NCBI GenBank assembly: GCA_016794505.1
Contig: JAEUJZ010000016.1
Location: forward strand, 157,185-221,184
Direction: 5' to 3'
DNA: 64,000 nt
Origin: Myxococcales bacterium
GTDB taxonomy: Bacteria; Myxococcota_A; Polyangia; Palsa-1104; JAEUJZ01
This document shows positions 1 to 7,564 of this stretch, piece by piece (position 1 is the stretch's first letter; every line of letters begins with the position of its first letter). The notes below the pieces were generated by a model. It was not told the origin of the DNA, made no database searches, and saw nothing but the letters and a program-made list of their open reading frames with translations. The translations under genes and the position numbers were made by a program.

Positions 1-439
1 AGTGCATCTTGGCCAGCATCGTTTCTTTTTCGGCTTTGAGCTTCTTGATCTCGCTCTGCACCGACATCAGAGACGACTTGGCGCTGTCGGCATCCTTGAC
101 CGCGACGTCTAGCTCAGCCCGAAGCTCGTTGACCTGCGCTTCCAGCGAGTTTTTCTTCTGGATCAGCACGACGGCCAGGTCGTCTTGGTTGGTCTCCATG
201 GCAGCGTTGAGATCGCTTTCAACCTGCGCCAGATCTTTCTGCGCCGCGGCGAGCTGTTCCGAGATCTCTTCCCGACGACGAATGATGGCTGCCGTCGCCT
301 TCTTCAGGGATGTGTACTTCTCGACCATCCCGTTGATGGCGTTTTCGTACGCGATCTCGGGATGCTCTTTCTCGACGTCCGAGATCCAGAGATTGACAAA
401 GCCGGTCCACAGGTTGGCGAGACGCGAAAAGAAGGACAT
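1..439 (-). CDS. PspA/IM30-like membrane stress protein (partial, C-terminus beyond left edge)
   Basis: From an ATG at 439, 146 codons run off the left edge without a stop. A good ribosome site (AAAGGAG) lies about 9 bases upstream. The N-terminus ([19 protein letters not shown]) is an amphipathic or hydrophobic segment; from about residue 20 the protein is almost wholly charged helix with Glu/Lys/Gln heptads ([20 protein letters not shown], then [19 protein letters not shown]), the pattern of the long coiled coil of PspA/IM30/Vipp1 proteins. Those proteins assemble on the inner membrane and protect it under stress. Family assignment rests on architecture and helix pattern; the N-terminal helix is not the canonical PspA sequence, so another coiled-coil protein is possible. 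Confidence 0.65.
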   Translation of the reverse strand, partial: MSFFSRLANLWTGFVNLWISDVEKEHPEIAYENAINGMVEKYTSLKKATAAIIRRREEISEQLAAAQKDLAQVESDLNAAMETNQDDLAVVLIQKKNSLEAQVNELRAELDVAVKDADSAKSSLMSVQSEIKKLKAEKETMLAKMH

Positions 440-505
440 TTCAGGTTGCTCCTTTGGTCGCCAGTCGGCGATTCCAACTGCGATGGAAAGTCGGTGGCAC
501 GAACC

Positions 506-1312
506 TTATTTTTCAGGGCTGTCTGAGCGCAGCTTGACCGAGGTCTGCTGCACGCGCTCGACGGCCTCGCTGCCGAAGAATTCAAGGATGCCCTGCAGGC
601 GGGCGTTCTGCCGGCTGACGGCAAAGACCAGCCCTTGCTGCAGGCTGCGCTGCTCGTTCATCTGCTGCTGAATGCGCGCCGCTTCTTTTTCTAGCTCGGC
701 TAGGCGACGACTGCCGTCTTGCAAGAGCAGCTTGGTCTCTTTGTCCTCTTGCTCTTGGTGGCGCAAGAACGCGGCTTGGTGCAAGAGCGCGGACTCGACG
801 ATCTGATCGACCGCGATTCCGAATGCCGAAAGAGACGCTGCGACGATCTGCCGCTTGAGCGCTACCGGCGTATCGCTGGGCAGCGTGTGCAAAAGGCTCA
901 GGGTCTTTTCGACGCGATCTTGGTCTTCGTTGGACAGCCCGGCTTTGCGCAGCACCGTGGCGACGTCGATGTCGATCTGCGGCACTTGCTGTGGCGAATC
1001 GGGCGACGCGGCCGGTGGCGCGGGATCGGCGGCGGCTTGGCTGCTCGCGGGCGGTGATGGATCGACCGCGGCAGACTTGCCGGCGGCAGGCGGGCGCGTC
1101 GAGCGCGACTTGCCACCATCCCCTTTGGCATAGCGGGCGATCAGATCATCCACCACGGCGGCTTCGCTTGCGGCCGCGGATCCCGTCGCATCAGTCGGTG
1201 TCGAGGAGGTCGCAGCAGACGGTTCAGCGTCCCCTTCTTCACGTACGACAAACAGCTCCAGAAGGGCGTCACCAAAGCCTTTCTTCTTTTCCGCCAAGCA
1301 AACCTCCGCCAT
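506..1312 (-). CDS. Hypothetical protein, partner of the PspA-like gene
   Basis: A 268-residue protein of unknown function. It has a charged N-terminus, a low-complexity Ala/Pro/Ser linker (about residues 28-110), then a helical region. Residues 112-165 (IDIDVATVLRKAGLSNEDQD...) form a compact helical segment and residues 185-245 a coiled coil rich in Gln, Glu and Arg, followed by a short tail. There is no signal peptide or membrane segment, so it is probably cytoplasmic. It lies between lgt (28 bp upstream) and the PspA-like gene (66 bp downstream), all on the same strand, so a role beside PspA in envelope stress is a reasonable guess but only inference. The start codon has no clear ribosome site. 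Confidence 0.7.
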   Translation of the reverse strand: MAEVCLAEKKKGFGDALLELFVVREEGDAEPSAATSSTPTDATGSAAASEAAVVDDLIARYAKGDGGKSRSTRPPAAGKSAAVDPSPPASSQAAADPAPPAASPDSPQQVPQIDIDVATVLRKAGLSNEDQDRVEKTLSLLHTLPSDTPVALKRQIVAASLSAFGIAVDQIVESALLHQAAFLRHQEQEDKETKLLLQDGSRRLAELEKEAARIQQQMNEQRSLQQGLVFAVSRQNARLQGILEFFGSEAVERVQQTSVKLRSDSPEK

Positions 1313-1339
1313 CAGGCTACTGCGTTGGCCAAACGTGGG

Positions 1340-2308
1340 TCAAGCAACCGCAGTCGTCGGGGTCTGTGGGACGGGATCGGGATCGCGACGCAGGAACAGC
1401 CATAGGCCAAAGACAAACAGCGGGATCGAGATGATCTGCGAGGTCGAAAGAAATCCCCACAGCACCCCACGCTCATCGTTGCGGAACACTTCGCACAGCG
1501 AGCGCACGATGGCGTAGCCGATCAGCATGGCACCGATGACTTCGCCCTCTTTCCGACGGCGCGGACGGACGTAGTAGTACGTGAAGGCGAACAGCGCCAA
1601 GCAGCCGATCGATTCGTATAGCTGCGTCGGATGCACGGGGATCATCGGGGCGCTCGCCTGGATGAGGTGTGCGTCGTACTGCGCTCGCCACGGGCTGCTG
1701 CCGATGGGAAAGCGGATACCGACGGGGCTGGACGTCTCTTTGCCGTAGCAGCAGCCGTTGAAGTAACAGCCCAGACGACCGAAGAACAGACCAACCAAGA
1801 TCGGCGGCGCAGCGAGATCGGCGATGCGCCACCAGCGCAGCTTGTGTCGACGCGTGAAGTAAAAGGCATAGCCAGTCGCCAGCAAGAAGCCGCCGTAGTA
1901 CGCGAGGCCGCCGCGCCACAGCTTGGCCCAGGCCAGGCAGTCGCGCGGGGGGTAACAGACGCCTCGCGCCGTGTCGCACAGGTAGTCATAGCCGCACTGC
2001 TTGGCATCGGTGCAGTGGCGGACCAGAGCATCGATGGCCGGCACCTGCGTCGGGTCGATGCACAGGTTCACATAGTCCATGAAGTGTCCGTCGGCGATCA
2101 CGTGCAAGATGCGCGAACCGGCGACGCCGAAGATCGTCATGTACAGGTTGATGTCGAGAATCTCGTCGGGATCAAGGTCCAACTTGCGCGCCTCGCGGAT
2201 GGTGATCAGCGCGGCGATGGCCAGGCCCAGCGTCAGAAACGTGAAGTAGGCGGGAAAGGTGATCTCTCCGAGGAGAGGCAGGACAAACTTAAACAGGATG
2301 GGCTTCAC
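1340..2308 (-). CDS. lgt: Prolipoprotein diacylglyceryl transferase
   Basis: Transfers diacylglycerol from phosphatidylglycerol to the lipobox cysteine of prelipoproteins in the inner membrane. The 322-residue protein has about seven membrane segments, the Lgt signature at 178-189 (GRLGCYFNGCCYG), the HPTQLYE motif near 220 and RNDERG near 275. The segment aligned with the essential His of E. coli Lgt (GGLSFHGG) reads GGLAYYGG here, a variant I recall from related taxa. Unusual: an insertion at about 80-128 between the second and third membrane segments carries six cysteines (83, 99, 105, 111, 118, 124), probably disulfide-bonded in the periplasm. At least two lipoprotein substrates are encoded nearby (7000 and 7565). 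Confidence 0.96.
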   Translation of the reverse strand: MKPILFKFVLPLLGEITFPAYFTFLTLGLAIAALITIREARKLDLDPDEILDINLYMTIFGVAGSRILHVIADGHFMDYVNLCIDPTQVPAIDALVRHCTDAKQCGYDYLCDTARGVCYPPRDCLAWAKLWRGGLAYYGGFLLATGYAFYFTRRHKLRWWRIADLAAPPILVGLFFGRLGCYFNGCCYGKETSSPVGIRFPIGSSPWRAQYDAHLIQASAPMIPVHPTQLYESIGCLALFAFTYYYVRPRRRKEGEVIGAMLIGYAIVRSLCEVFRNDERGVLWGFLSTSQIISIPLFVFGLWLFLRRDPDPVPQTPTTAVA

Positions 2309-2410
2309 GGCGTGCGCACTATAGCCCGGTCGCTGCCGTCTGCTTCACGATTCGTGGCGCCGCTCAAGCGGGGACCCAGCGGCGACCTGGCCTGGGCGAC
2401 GTCGGGGCTG

Positions 2411-3895
2411 CTATTCGTCGCTGCGCGTCGCGCTGCGGTGGCTGCCCAGGTGGCCGCCGATCCAGCGATGCGCCAGCAGCAAGCCCAGGGGCGAGACCAT
2501 GGCGATCAGGCCGTACACCAGCCACATGAACTCGGTGTTCTGTGGGCCTTCCGCCGGGCAGTAGTGGGCGAGAAACCAGCCCGAGTACATGCCGGTGACC
2601 ACCTTGGTCAAGAACCAAGGGAACTGACCGATGCCCATGTACTGCGCGGTCTTGCCGGGCGGCGCGATTTCGGCGATGTACTGCAGGAAGCGGGGCTGCC
2701 ACAGCGCCTCGCCCAGCGACGTCAAGAGCAAGTTGAGCAAGAGCAGCGTCGGGCTAGGTCCCAGCGCCAGCAAGAACGTTGGAATGGCCATCACGGTCGT
2801 GCCGATGACCATCATGCGATACACGTTGGCTCGGGCGGTTACGGCCGTGACGATCGGCGTCAAGACAAAGATCAGAAGCGGGCTCAGTCCAGAAAAGAAC
2901 TCGAAGTTCTGGCTGACCAAGGGCGTGCTGCGATAGGCGCGCTCGATGTACAGCGGCAGCGTCAGCCAGGCATGCGCGAACAGCGTCTGCACCGGCACGA
3001 CAATGAAGATAAAGAACGTAAATGGGCCATTGCGCAGAGGGTGCTCGGCCAGCCAGCGACGGATGCGGCTGAACAAAGGCGGCTCTGGAGTGTCGGCCAG
3101 GTCATTGCGGGCGGCGGCTAGGCTGCGGGCGACGACAGCCGAGACATCGTGCGATGCGGAATCGCTGCGCTTGCGCAGGCCCAACGCAGCGGCGAGCACA
3201 CCCACGATGCTGAGCGCAGCATAGATCCACAGCACGCCTGTGATGCCGTTTGGCGGCAGGAGCTTTTCACTGAAGTGCCGAACGCGCGGCGAGAGCAGGC
3301 CCGAGGCGAACGCGCCGAGGTTGGTGAACGAATAGATGAGTGCGAAGCCCAGCGCCGTGGTCTTTTCGTCGGTGTAGTGCTTCACAGCGGCGTACAGCGT
3401 CGGCTGGAAGGTTCCGTAGCCAATGATGACGCACAGCATGCCGGCCGCGACGATCCAGTGCAGCGGGCTCCACGGCCCCGGCGATAGATGCAGCGTTTCG
3501 CCCAAAGCGATCAGCGTGCGCCCGACGATCATGGTCAGCAGCCCGAACAAGAGCGCGCGACGGATGCCCCAGCGGTCACCCAAGCCGCCGAGCAGGAACA
3601 TCATGCCGGTGATGCCACCGGAAAACAGCGCCACCATCTGACCGGCGTGGACGTCGCCGAGCGCGACGTTTTCCGACAAGAACTTGGTCATGACGGTGAG
3701 CGTGCCGAAGTAGATCACGCCCTCCATGAAGGCTGGGACGTTGATGCCCCACTTCAGCGCCGACGGAGAGCCGGAAAAATCGCGGAACGGCTGCATGAGC
3801 TCGTGCAGGGCCTGCGCCACCGACGATGGCTTGCCTTTGGGAGGGTCGCCTGACGTTCCCGCATTCGGCGGTGTCTTGGGCTTGGCGCCACTCAT
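2411..3895 (-). CDS. MFS transporter, POT/peptide-transporter-like
   Basis: A 494-residue integral membrane protein with about twelve predicted helices and a central loop rich in Ser/Ala near residues 245-275. The N-terminus is a Pro/Lys-rich cytoplasmic tail. Motifs such as LGDRWGIRRAL (MFS loop 2-3 signature), ALIYSFTNLGAF in mid-N-half and QPRFLQYIAEIAPPGKTAQY in the C-half resemble proton-coupled oligopeptide (POT) carriers. Substrate cannot be told from the sequence. It stands alone on the minus strand, 102 bp upstream of lgt, probably with its own promoter. The C-terminus of a second POT-type carrier appears at the right edge of the window. Confidence 0.85.
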   Translation of the reverse strand: MSGAKPKTPPNAGTSGDPPKGKPSSVAQALHELMQPFRDFSGSPSALKWGINVPAFMEGVIYFGTLTVMTKFLSENVALGDVHAGQMVALFSGGITGMMFLLGGLGDRWGIRRALLFGLLTMIVGRTLIALGETLHLSPGPWSPLHWIVAAGMLCVIIGYGTFQPTLYAAVKHYTDEKTTALGFALIYSFTNLGAFASGLLSPRVRHFSEKLLPPNGITGVLWIYAALSIVGVLAAALGLRKRSDSASHDVSAVVARSLAAARNDLADTPEPPLFSRIRRWLAEHPLRNGPFTFFIFIVVPVQTLFAHAWLTLPLYIERAYRSTPLVSQNFEFFSGLSPLLIFVLTPIVTAVTARANVYRMMVIGTTVMAIPTFLLALGPSPTLLLLNLLLTSLGEALWQPRFLQYIAEIAPPGKTAQYMGIGQFPWFLTKVVTGMYSGWFLAHYCPAEGPQNTEFMWLVYGLIAMVSPLGLLLAHRWIGGHLGSHRSATRSDE

Positions 3896-4114
3896 CTCTG
3901 CACCCCTGTCTCCGTCGAGAACAGCAGCTTCACCGACGGAAGGCTAGCGCGCGTCTGGAGCCGCAGGCGCTTCCTTGGGGTGCCTTGCAAGGTTGAGGTC
4001 ATCATTTCGCATTATTACGCGAGCCCATAGCCTTCGACTAGCCGCTGAATGCGAAGAGTTTCGCCAGATCACACGCGCAGGCGACCTCAACAGCTTGTGG
4101 GGTGAGCGCTCTGC

Positions 4115-5119
4115 CTACGGCTTCTGCTGTGCTTCGACCTGTTCACCGAGGCGGTCGGCCAAGGCCTCCAGGGCCGGACGGGCAAAGGTCGCGTTGAAGA
4201 TGTGCGGCGCGTGTAGCTGGGGCAACGGCAGCGACTCGTGGAGCACCTTGATGTAGTGCTCGTTGAGCGCTGAGCGCTGTCGCTGCAGACTGGCTGCGCG
4301 CAAGACCGCGGGCAGCGCATCTTCGAGGGCCTCAGCTGGAGTCGGAGACACGATGCCAGTAGCCGCCGGGGCCGCCAGTAGCTCGTCGAGAGCCAGCGAG
4401 TTCACGCCACTTTTGAAGCGGGGCGGATACAGCCGGTTGACCACCACCGAGCCCAGGTGGATGCCCAGGGCGCGCAGCCCCGCCGAGAGCTGGACCGTTT
4501 CAGACACAGGCAGGTCTTCGGCCAAGGTCACGAGCACCGCCTGTGTGCGCACCGGGTCGGTGAGCAGCGACAGGCAGTCGCGCGCCGGGCCAGTCAGCGG
4601 TCCTTCCGGCACGGTGTCGCAGATGACCTTGGGAATCGCCAGCAGGGTCAGCACATGCCCCGTCGCGGGTCCGTCGAGAATCACCAGATCGAAGCGCGGG
4701 CGGCCAGAGACCATCTCGGTCGTGTGGAACCAGGCCTTGCCCAGCATCGAATAGTCGTACAGGCCGGGGATGGCCCGCAGGAACGCGCGGACGACGTCGC
4801 GCTCGAAGACCTGGCGATACAAAAACGCTGAGCGCAGGACCATGACACCGTACTCGCGCAGCGAGGCTTCAGGGGTCATGTTGACGCCCCACACGTTGGT
4901 GTCGATGGGCTGCACTTCCGAGAAGTTGTGCGAGACACCAAACAAGCGAGGCAGGCGGTCCTTCGACTTCACTTGGGCCAGCAATACGCGCTTGCCTCGG
5001 CGGGCCGCCGAAAGCGCCAGAGCGCACGCCACCGTTGTTCTGCCAACCCCGCCTTTGCCGGCGACGATCAGCAGCCGGCGATCGAACAGGGTAGGGTGAC
5101 TCGGCCGTTCCTGCGGCAT
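4115..5119 (-). CDS. ArsA/GET3-family anion-transporting ATPase
   Basis: A single-domain, 334-residue SIMIBI-class ATPase. It has the deviant Walker A GKGGVGRTT at about 21-29, a DGPATGH switch motif near 150 (DTAPTGH in classic ArsA) and conserved VVVNRLYPP near 227. Classic ArsA powers arsenite export through ArsB, and Get3 delivers tail-anchored proteins; single-domain bacterial relatives, often found in Myxococcota, have no established substrate. No ars genes are adjacent. It faces away from the aminopeptidase gene across a 268-bp gap. Family call is firm, substrate unknown. Confidence 0.9.
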   Translation of the reverse strand: MPQERPSHPTLFDRRLLIVAGKGGVGRTTVACALALSAARRGKRVLLAQVKSKDRLPRLFGVSHNFSEVQPIDTNVWGVNMTPEASLREYGVMVLRSAFLYRQVFERDVVRAFLRAIPGLYDYSMLGKAWFHTTEMVSGRPRFDLVILDGPATGHVLTLLAIPKVICDTVPEGPLTGPARDCLSLLTDPVRTQAVLVTLAEDLPVSETVQLSAGLRALGIHLGSVVVNRLYPPRFKSGVNSLALDELLAAPAATGIVSPTPAEALEDALPAVLRAASLQRQRSALNEHYIKVLHESLPLPQLHAPHIFNATFARPALEALADRLGEQVEAQQKP

Positions 5120-5337
5120 TCGTACCGTCGCACGCTATCGCGCTCCCTCGGTCCCTGTCAACGCTCGGCTTCTCGTGGCGGCGACGTCTTTGCCGTGCCG
5201 AGGGCTGGCTTGCGCAGACCCGGTCGACCGTGAGGGCAGCTTCGGGTGCAGACGGCCACGCAGCGACGGAAGTCGCTAGATTCAAGAGTTTTTGCTGCTT
5301 CTAGATTACAAAAACTATCTGATAGAAAATTCCGGTG

Positions 5338-5343
5338 TATGAT
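5338..5343 (+). promoter_or_regulatory. Candidate -10 box for leucyl aminopeptidase
   Basis: TATGAT lies 45 bases before the aminopeptidase ATG, in an AT-richer stretch that stands out from the GC-rich surroundings. A short palindrome, CTATCTGATAG, sits just upstream at about 5315-5325. No good -35 box is visible at 16-18 bp, so this is a weak call. Confidence 0.3.
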
Positions 5344-5387
5344 CGGCTTCCAACTTGGCGGCCGATACGGTTTAGGAGAACAAGGAA

Positions 5388-6932
5388 ATGCAGTTCACAT
5401 TTCCAACTGATGCTCAAGAGCTTGCAACGCTGCGGGTGGACGCCTGCGCGCTGATTCTCTTTGAAGGAGAACAGAGCGATAGCCCGGTACTGAGAGCGCT
5501 GGATCATGCCCTCTCTAACGTCCTGTCTTCCGTGCTGGAAGAGGAGCAGTTTACCGGAAAGAAAAATCAGTCATTTACATTACATACACACGGCAAGGTA
5601 GGTACGAGCCGAGTGCTGGTCCTGGGGGCTGGGAAGCGCAAGGATTTCCAGCTTAATGATGTTCGCTTCCTTACGGCTCGCGCAGTCCGAATGGCCAATC
5701 CAACCCGCGTGCGCAGCATGGGTATCGTGCTTCCTGCGCTGGATTCCGATGCCGCAGAGCGCGTTGGCCAGTTCGTAAGCGAAGGGGCTCTTCTGGCCTC
5801 GTATCAATTTGACAAGTACCTGACTGGAGAGCGCAAGAAGCCGGTGCTTCTGCAGGATGTTCTGTTGCTGCCCGCGGTGCCAGGGGCGGTACCGACGGCA
5901 GCATCGGCGAGCCTGGCGAGCGCGAGCCACAGCGAGGCGTTTCAGCGCGGCGTGACGCGAGGTCGGGCGGTGGCGCAGGGCGTGGCCTTGGCTCGCGATC
6001 TGGTAAATGAGGGCGCCAATCAGATGACGCCGCGTCATCTGGCCACCCTCGCCGATCAGCTCGCCCGAGAGCGCGGCCTTGAGCTCTCGGTCTTGGGTCC
6101 CCAAGAGTGCCGCGAGCTGGGCATGAATCTCTTTCTGGCTGTGGCACAGGGCTCTAGCGAGGAGCCACGCTTTATTCACCTGACGTATCGCCCCAAAGAG
6201 ACGCCGCGTCGTCGGGTCGTCTTGATTGGCAAGTCGGTGACCTTCGATTCGGGTGGGCTTTCCATAAAGACCGTCGAAGGCATGCTGGACATGAAGATGG
6301 ACATGGGTGGCGGCGGCGCTGTCTTGGGGGCGATGTCGGCGCTGAGCCAGATCGGCTGCGTCGACGAAGTCCACGTCTTGTGTGCCGCGACCGAAAACAT
6401 GCCCGGAGGCGCGGCCTACAAGCTGGGCGATGTGCTGCGCGGTCTGAATGGAAAGACCGTCGAGATCAACAACACCGACGCCGAGGGACGCCTGACCCTG
6501 GCCGATGCGCTGAGTTATGCAGTGGACCGCATCAAGCCGGATGTCATCCTGGATTTTGCGACGCTGACCGGCGCTTGCGAAGTGGCCCTGGGGTCGCACA
6601 CCGCCGGCCTGATGAGCACCAACCAAGACGCCGCCAACGCGCTTCTGGGCGCCGCCCGCGCAGCCGGCGAAGACATGTGGCAGCTTCCGCTGCCTGAACG
6701 TCTGGGCGAGGTGCTCAAGAGCGATATCGCCGACATCAAGCAGTGTGGCGATCGCAAAGGCGGCTGCATTACCGCAGCGCTGTTTCTCAAGGAATTCGTC
6801 GGAGACACGCCGTGGGTTCACGTCGACATGGCCGGCCCCGTCAAAGCCACGCAGGAGTGGGGGCATCACGGCAAGGGCGCGACGGGATTCGGGGTTGCCT
6901 CGATCGTGGAATTCCTGCTATCCCGCAGCTAA
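5388..6932 (+). CDS. pepA: Leucyl aminopeptidase (M17 family)
   Basis: Cytosolic dimetal exopeptidase that removes N-terminal residues, especially Leu. The 514-residue length and order fit the family: a variable N-terminal macro-like domain (to about 165) and a C-terminal catalytic domain. The catalytic signature NTDAEGRLTLADAL is present near 365, preceded by the metal-site motif GKSVTFDSGG near 280 and KMDMGGGGAVLG near 300. The start is supported by AGGAG nine bases upstream. In E. coli PepA also binds DNA at cer sites; whether that applies here is unknown. It stands as its own transcription unit. Confidence 0.95.
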   Translation: MQFTFPTDAQELATLRVDACALILFEGEQSDSPVLRALDHALSNVLSSVLEEEQFTGKKNQSFTLHTHGKVGTSRVLVLGAGKRKDFQLNDVRFLTARAVRMANPTRVRSMGIVLPALDSDAAERVGQFVSEGALLASYQFDKYLTGERKKPVLLQDVLLLPAVPGAVPTAASASLASASHSEAFQRGVTRGRAVAQGVALARDLVNEGANQMTPRHLATLADQLARERGLELSVLGPQECRELGMNLFLAVAQGSSEEPRFIHLTYRPKETPRRRVVLIGKSVTFDSGGLSIKTVEGMLDMKMDMGGGGAVLGAMSALSQIGCVDEVHVLCAATENMPGGAAYKLGDVLRGLNGKTVEINNTDAEGRLTLADALSYAVDRIKPDVILDFATLTGACEVALGSHTAGLMSTNQDAANALLGAARAAGEDMWQLPLPERLGEVLKSDIADIKQCGDRKGGCITAALFLKEFVGDTPWVHVDMAGPVKATQEWGHHGKGATGFGVASIVEFLLSRS

Positions 6933-6999
6933 GCGCCCACCGCCACGGGCTCTGACGATATAATCCGCAAGTCGTCTCATCGAACGTCAGGAGATCGGC

Positions 7000-7467
7000 A
7001 TGAGCCTGCCCGCAACCTCGTCTTGCAAGTCCGTACTGGCGTCGCTGTTCTTGGCAGCGGCGCTGTCGTTTACATCTGGCTGCTATCACGTCCACGTCGT
7101 TGTTCCCAATACCGCTCCGACGGATTTTCATCGCCAGTGGGTCAATGGCTGGCTGTGGGGCGCCGTCGGTGGAGGCGTCGACACAGCGCGCTTCTGCGGT
7201 GGTCGCCCGCTGGCCCGCATCAGCACGCATCGCTCCTTGGGCAACATGTTTCTGTCCTGGCTGACCTTTGGCATCTATACGCCTTCGACGGTGACGGTTG
7301 CCTGCGGTGGCGGTTCTGGCTATGTCGCGCCCTCGGGGTACCCGCAGCCTGGGTATGTGCCGCCACAGCCTCAGCCGTATTACCCGGCGCCGCAGCCGCA
7401 GCCGCCTGGCTACTACCAGCCGGCACCGCCGCCGCGGCCGGTGTACCCGGCACCGCGTGCATATTAA
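7000..7467 (+). CDS. Bor/Iss-like lipoprotein with proline-rich tail
   Basis: A 155-residue secreted protein with a lipoprotein signal peptide (hydrophobic core then SFTSGC, lipid Cys near 28). Residues about 38-108 follow the pattern of the Bor/Iss family known from phage lambda and E. coli serum-resistance plasmids: VDTARFCGG, then a segment ending LTFGIYTPSTVTVAC. Beyond this the protein adds a roughly 45-residue Pro/Gln/Tyr-rich tail with repeated PQP and PAP units, absent from classic Bor. Probably anchored in the outer membrane. A ribosome site (AGGAG) precedes the ATG. No phage genes are adjacent. Confidence 0.75.
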   Translation: MSLPATSSCKSVLASLFLAAALSFTSGCYHVHVVVPNTAPTDFHRQWVNGWLWGAVGGGVDTARFCGGRPLARISTHRSLGNMFLSWLTFGIYTPSTVTVACGGGSGYVAPSGYPQPGYVPPQPQPYYPAPQPQPPGYYQPAPPPRPVYPAPRAY

Positions 7468-7564
7468 GTCGCAGCGGTCTTTGATTTCGCCGTAACACCG
7501 ACCGTGCCGCGTCGCAGAGGCTCGTGGGGGGCCTGCGTTGATCTCAACGCTCAGGAGCTATTGC

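Noticed and set aside
1631..3121. A 496-codon plus-strand open frame
   Set aside because: It lies antisense to lgt and the MFS gene; its protein is Arg/Gln/Ala/Asp-rich with no fold pattern, typical of the opposite strand of GC-rich genes.
5580..6869. A 429-codon minus-strand open frame
   Set aside because: Fully antisense to leucyl aminopeptidase, which has clear catalytic motifs.
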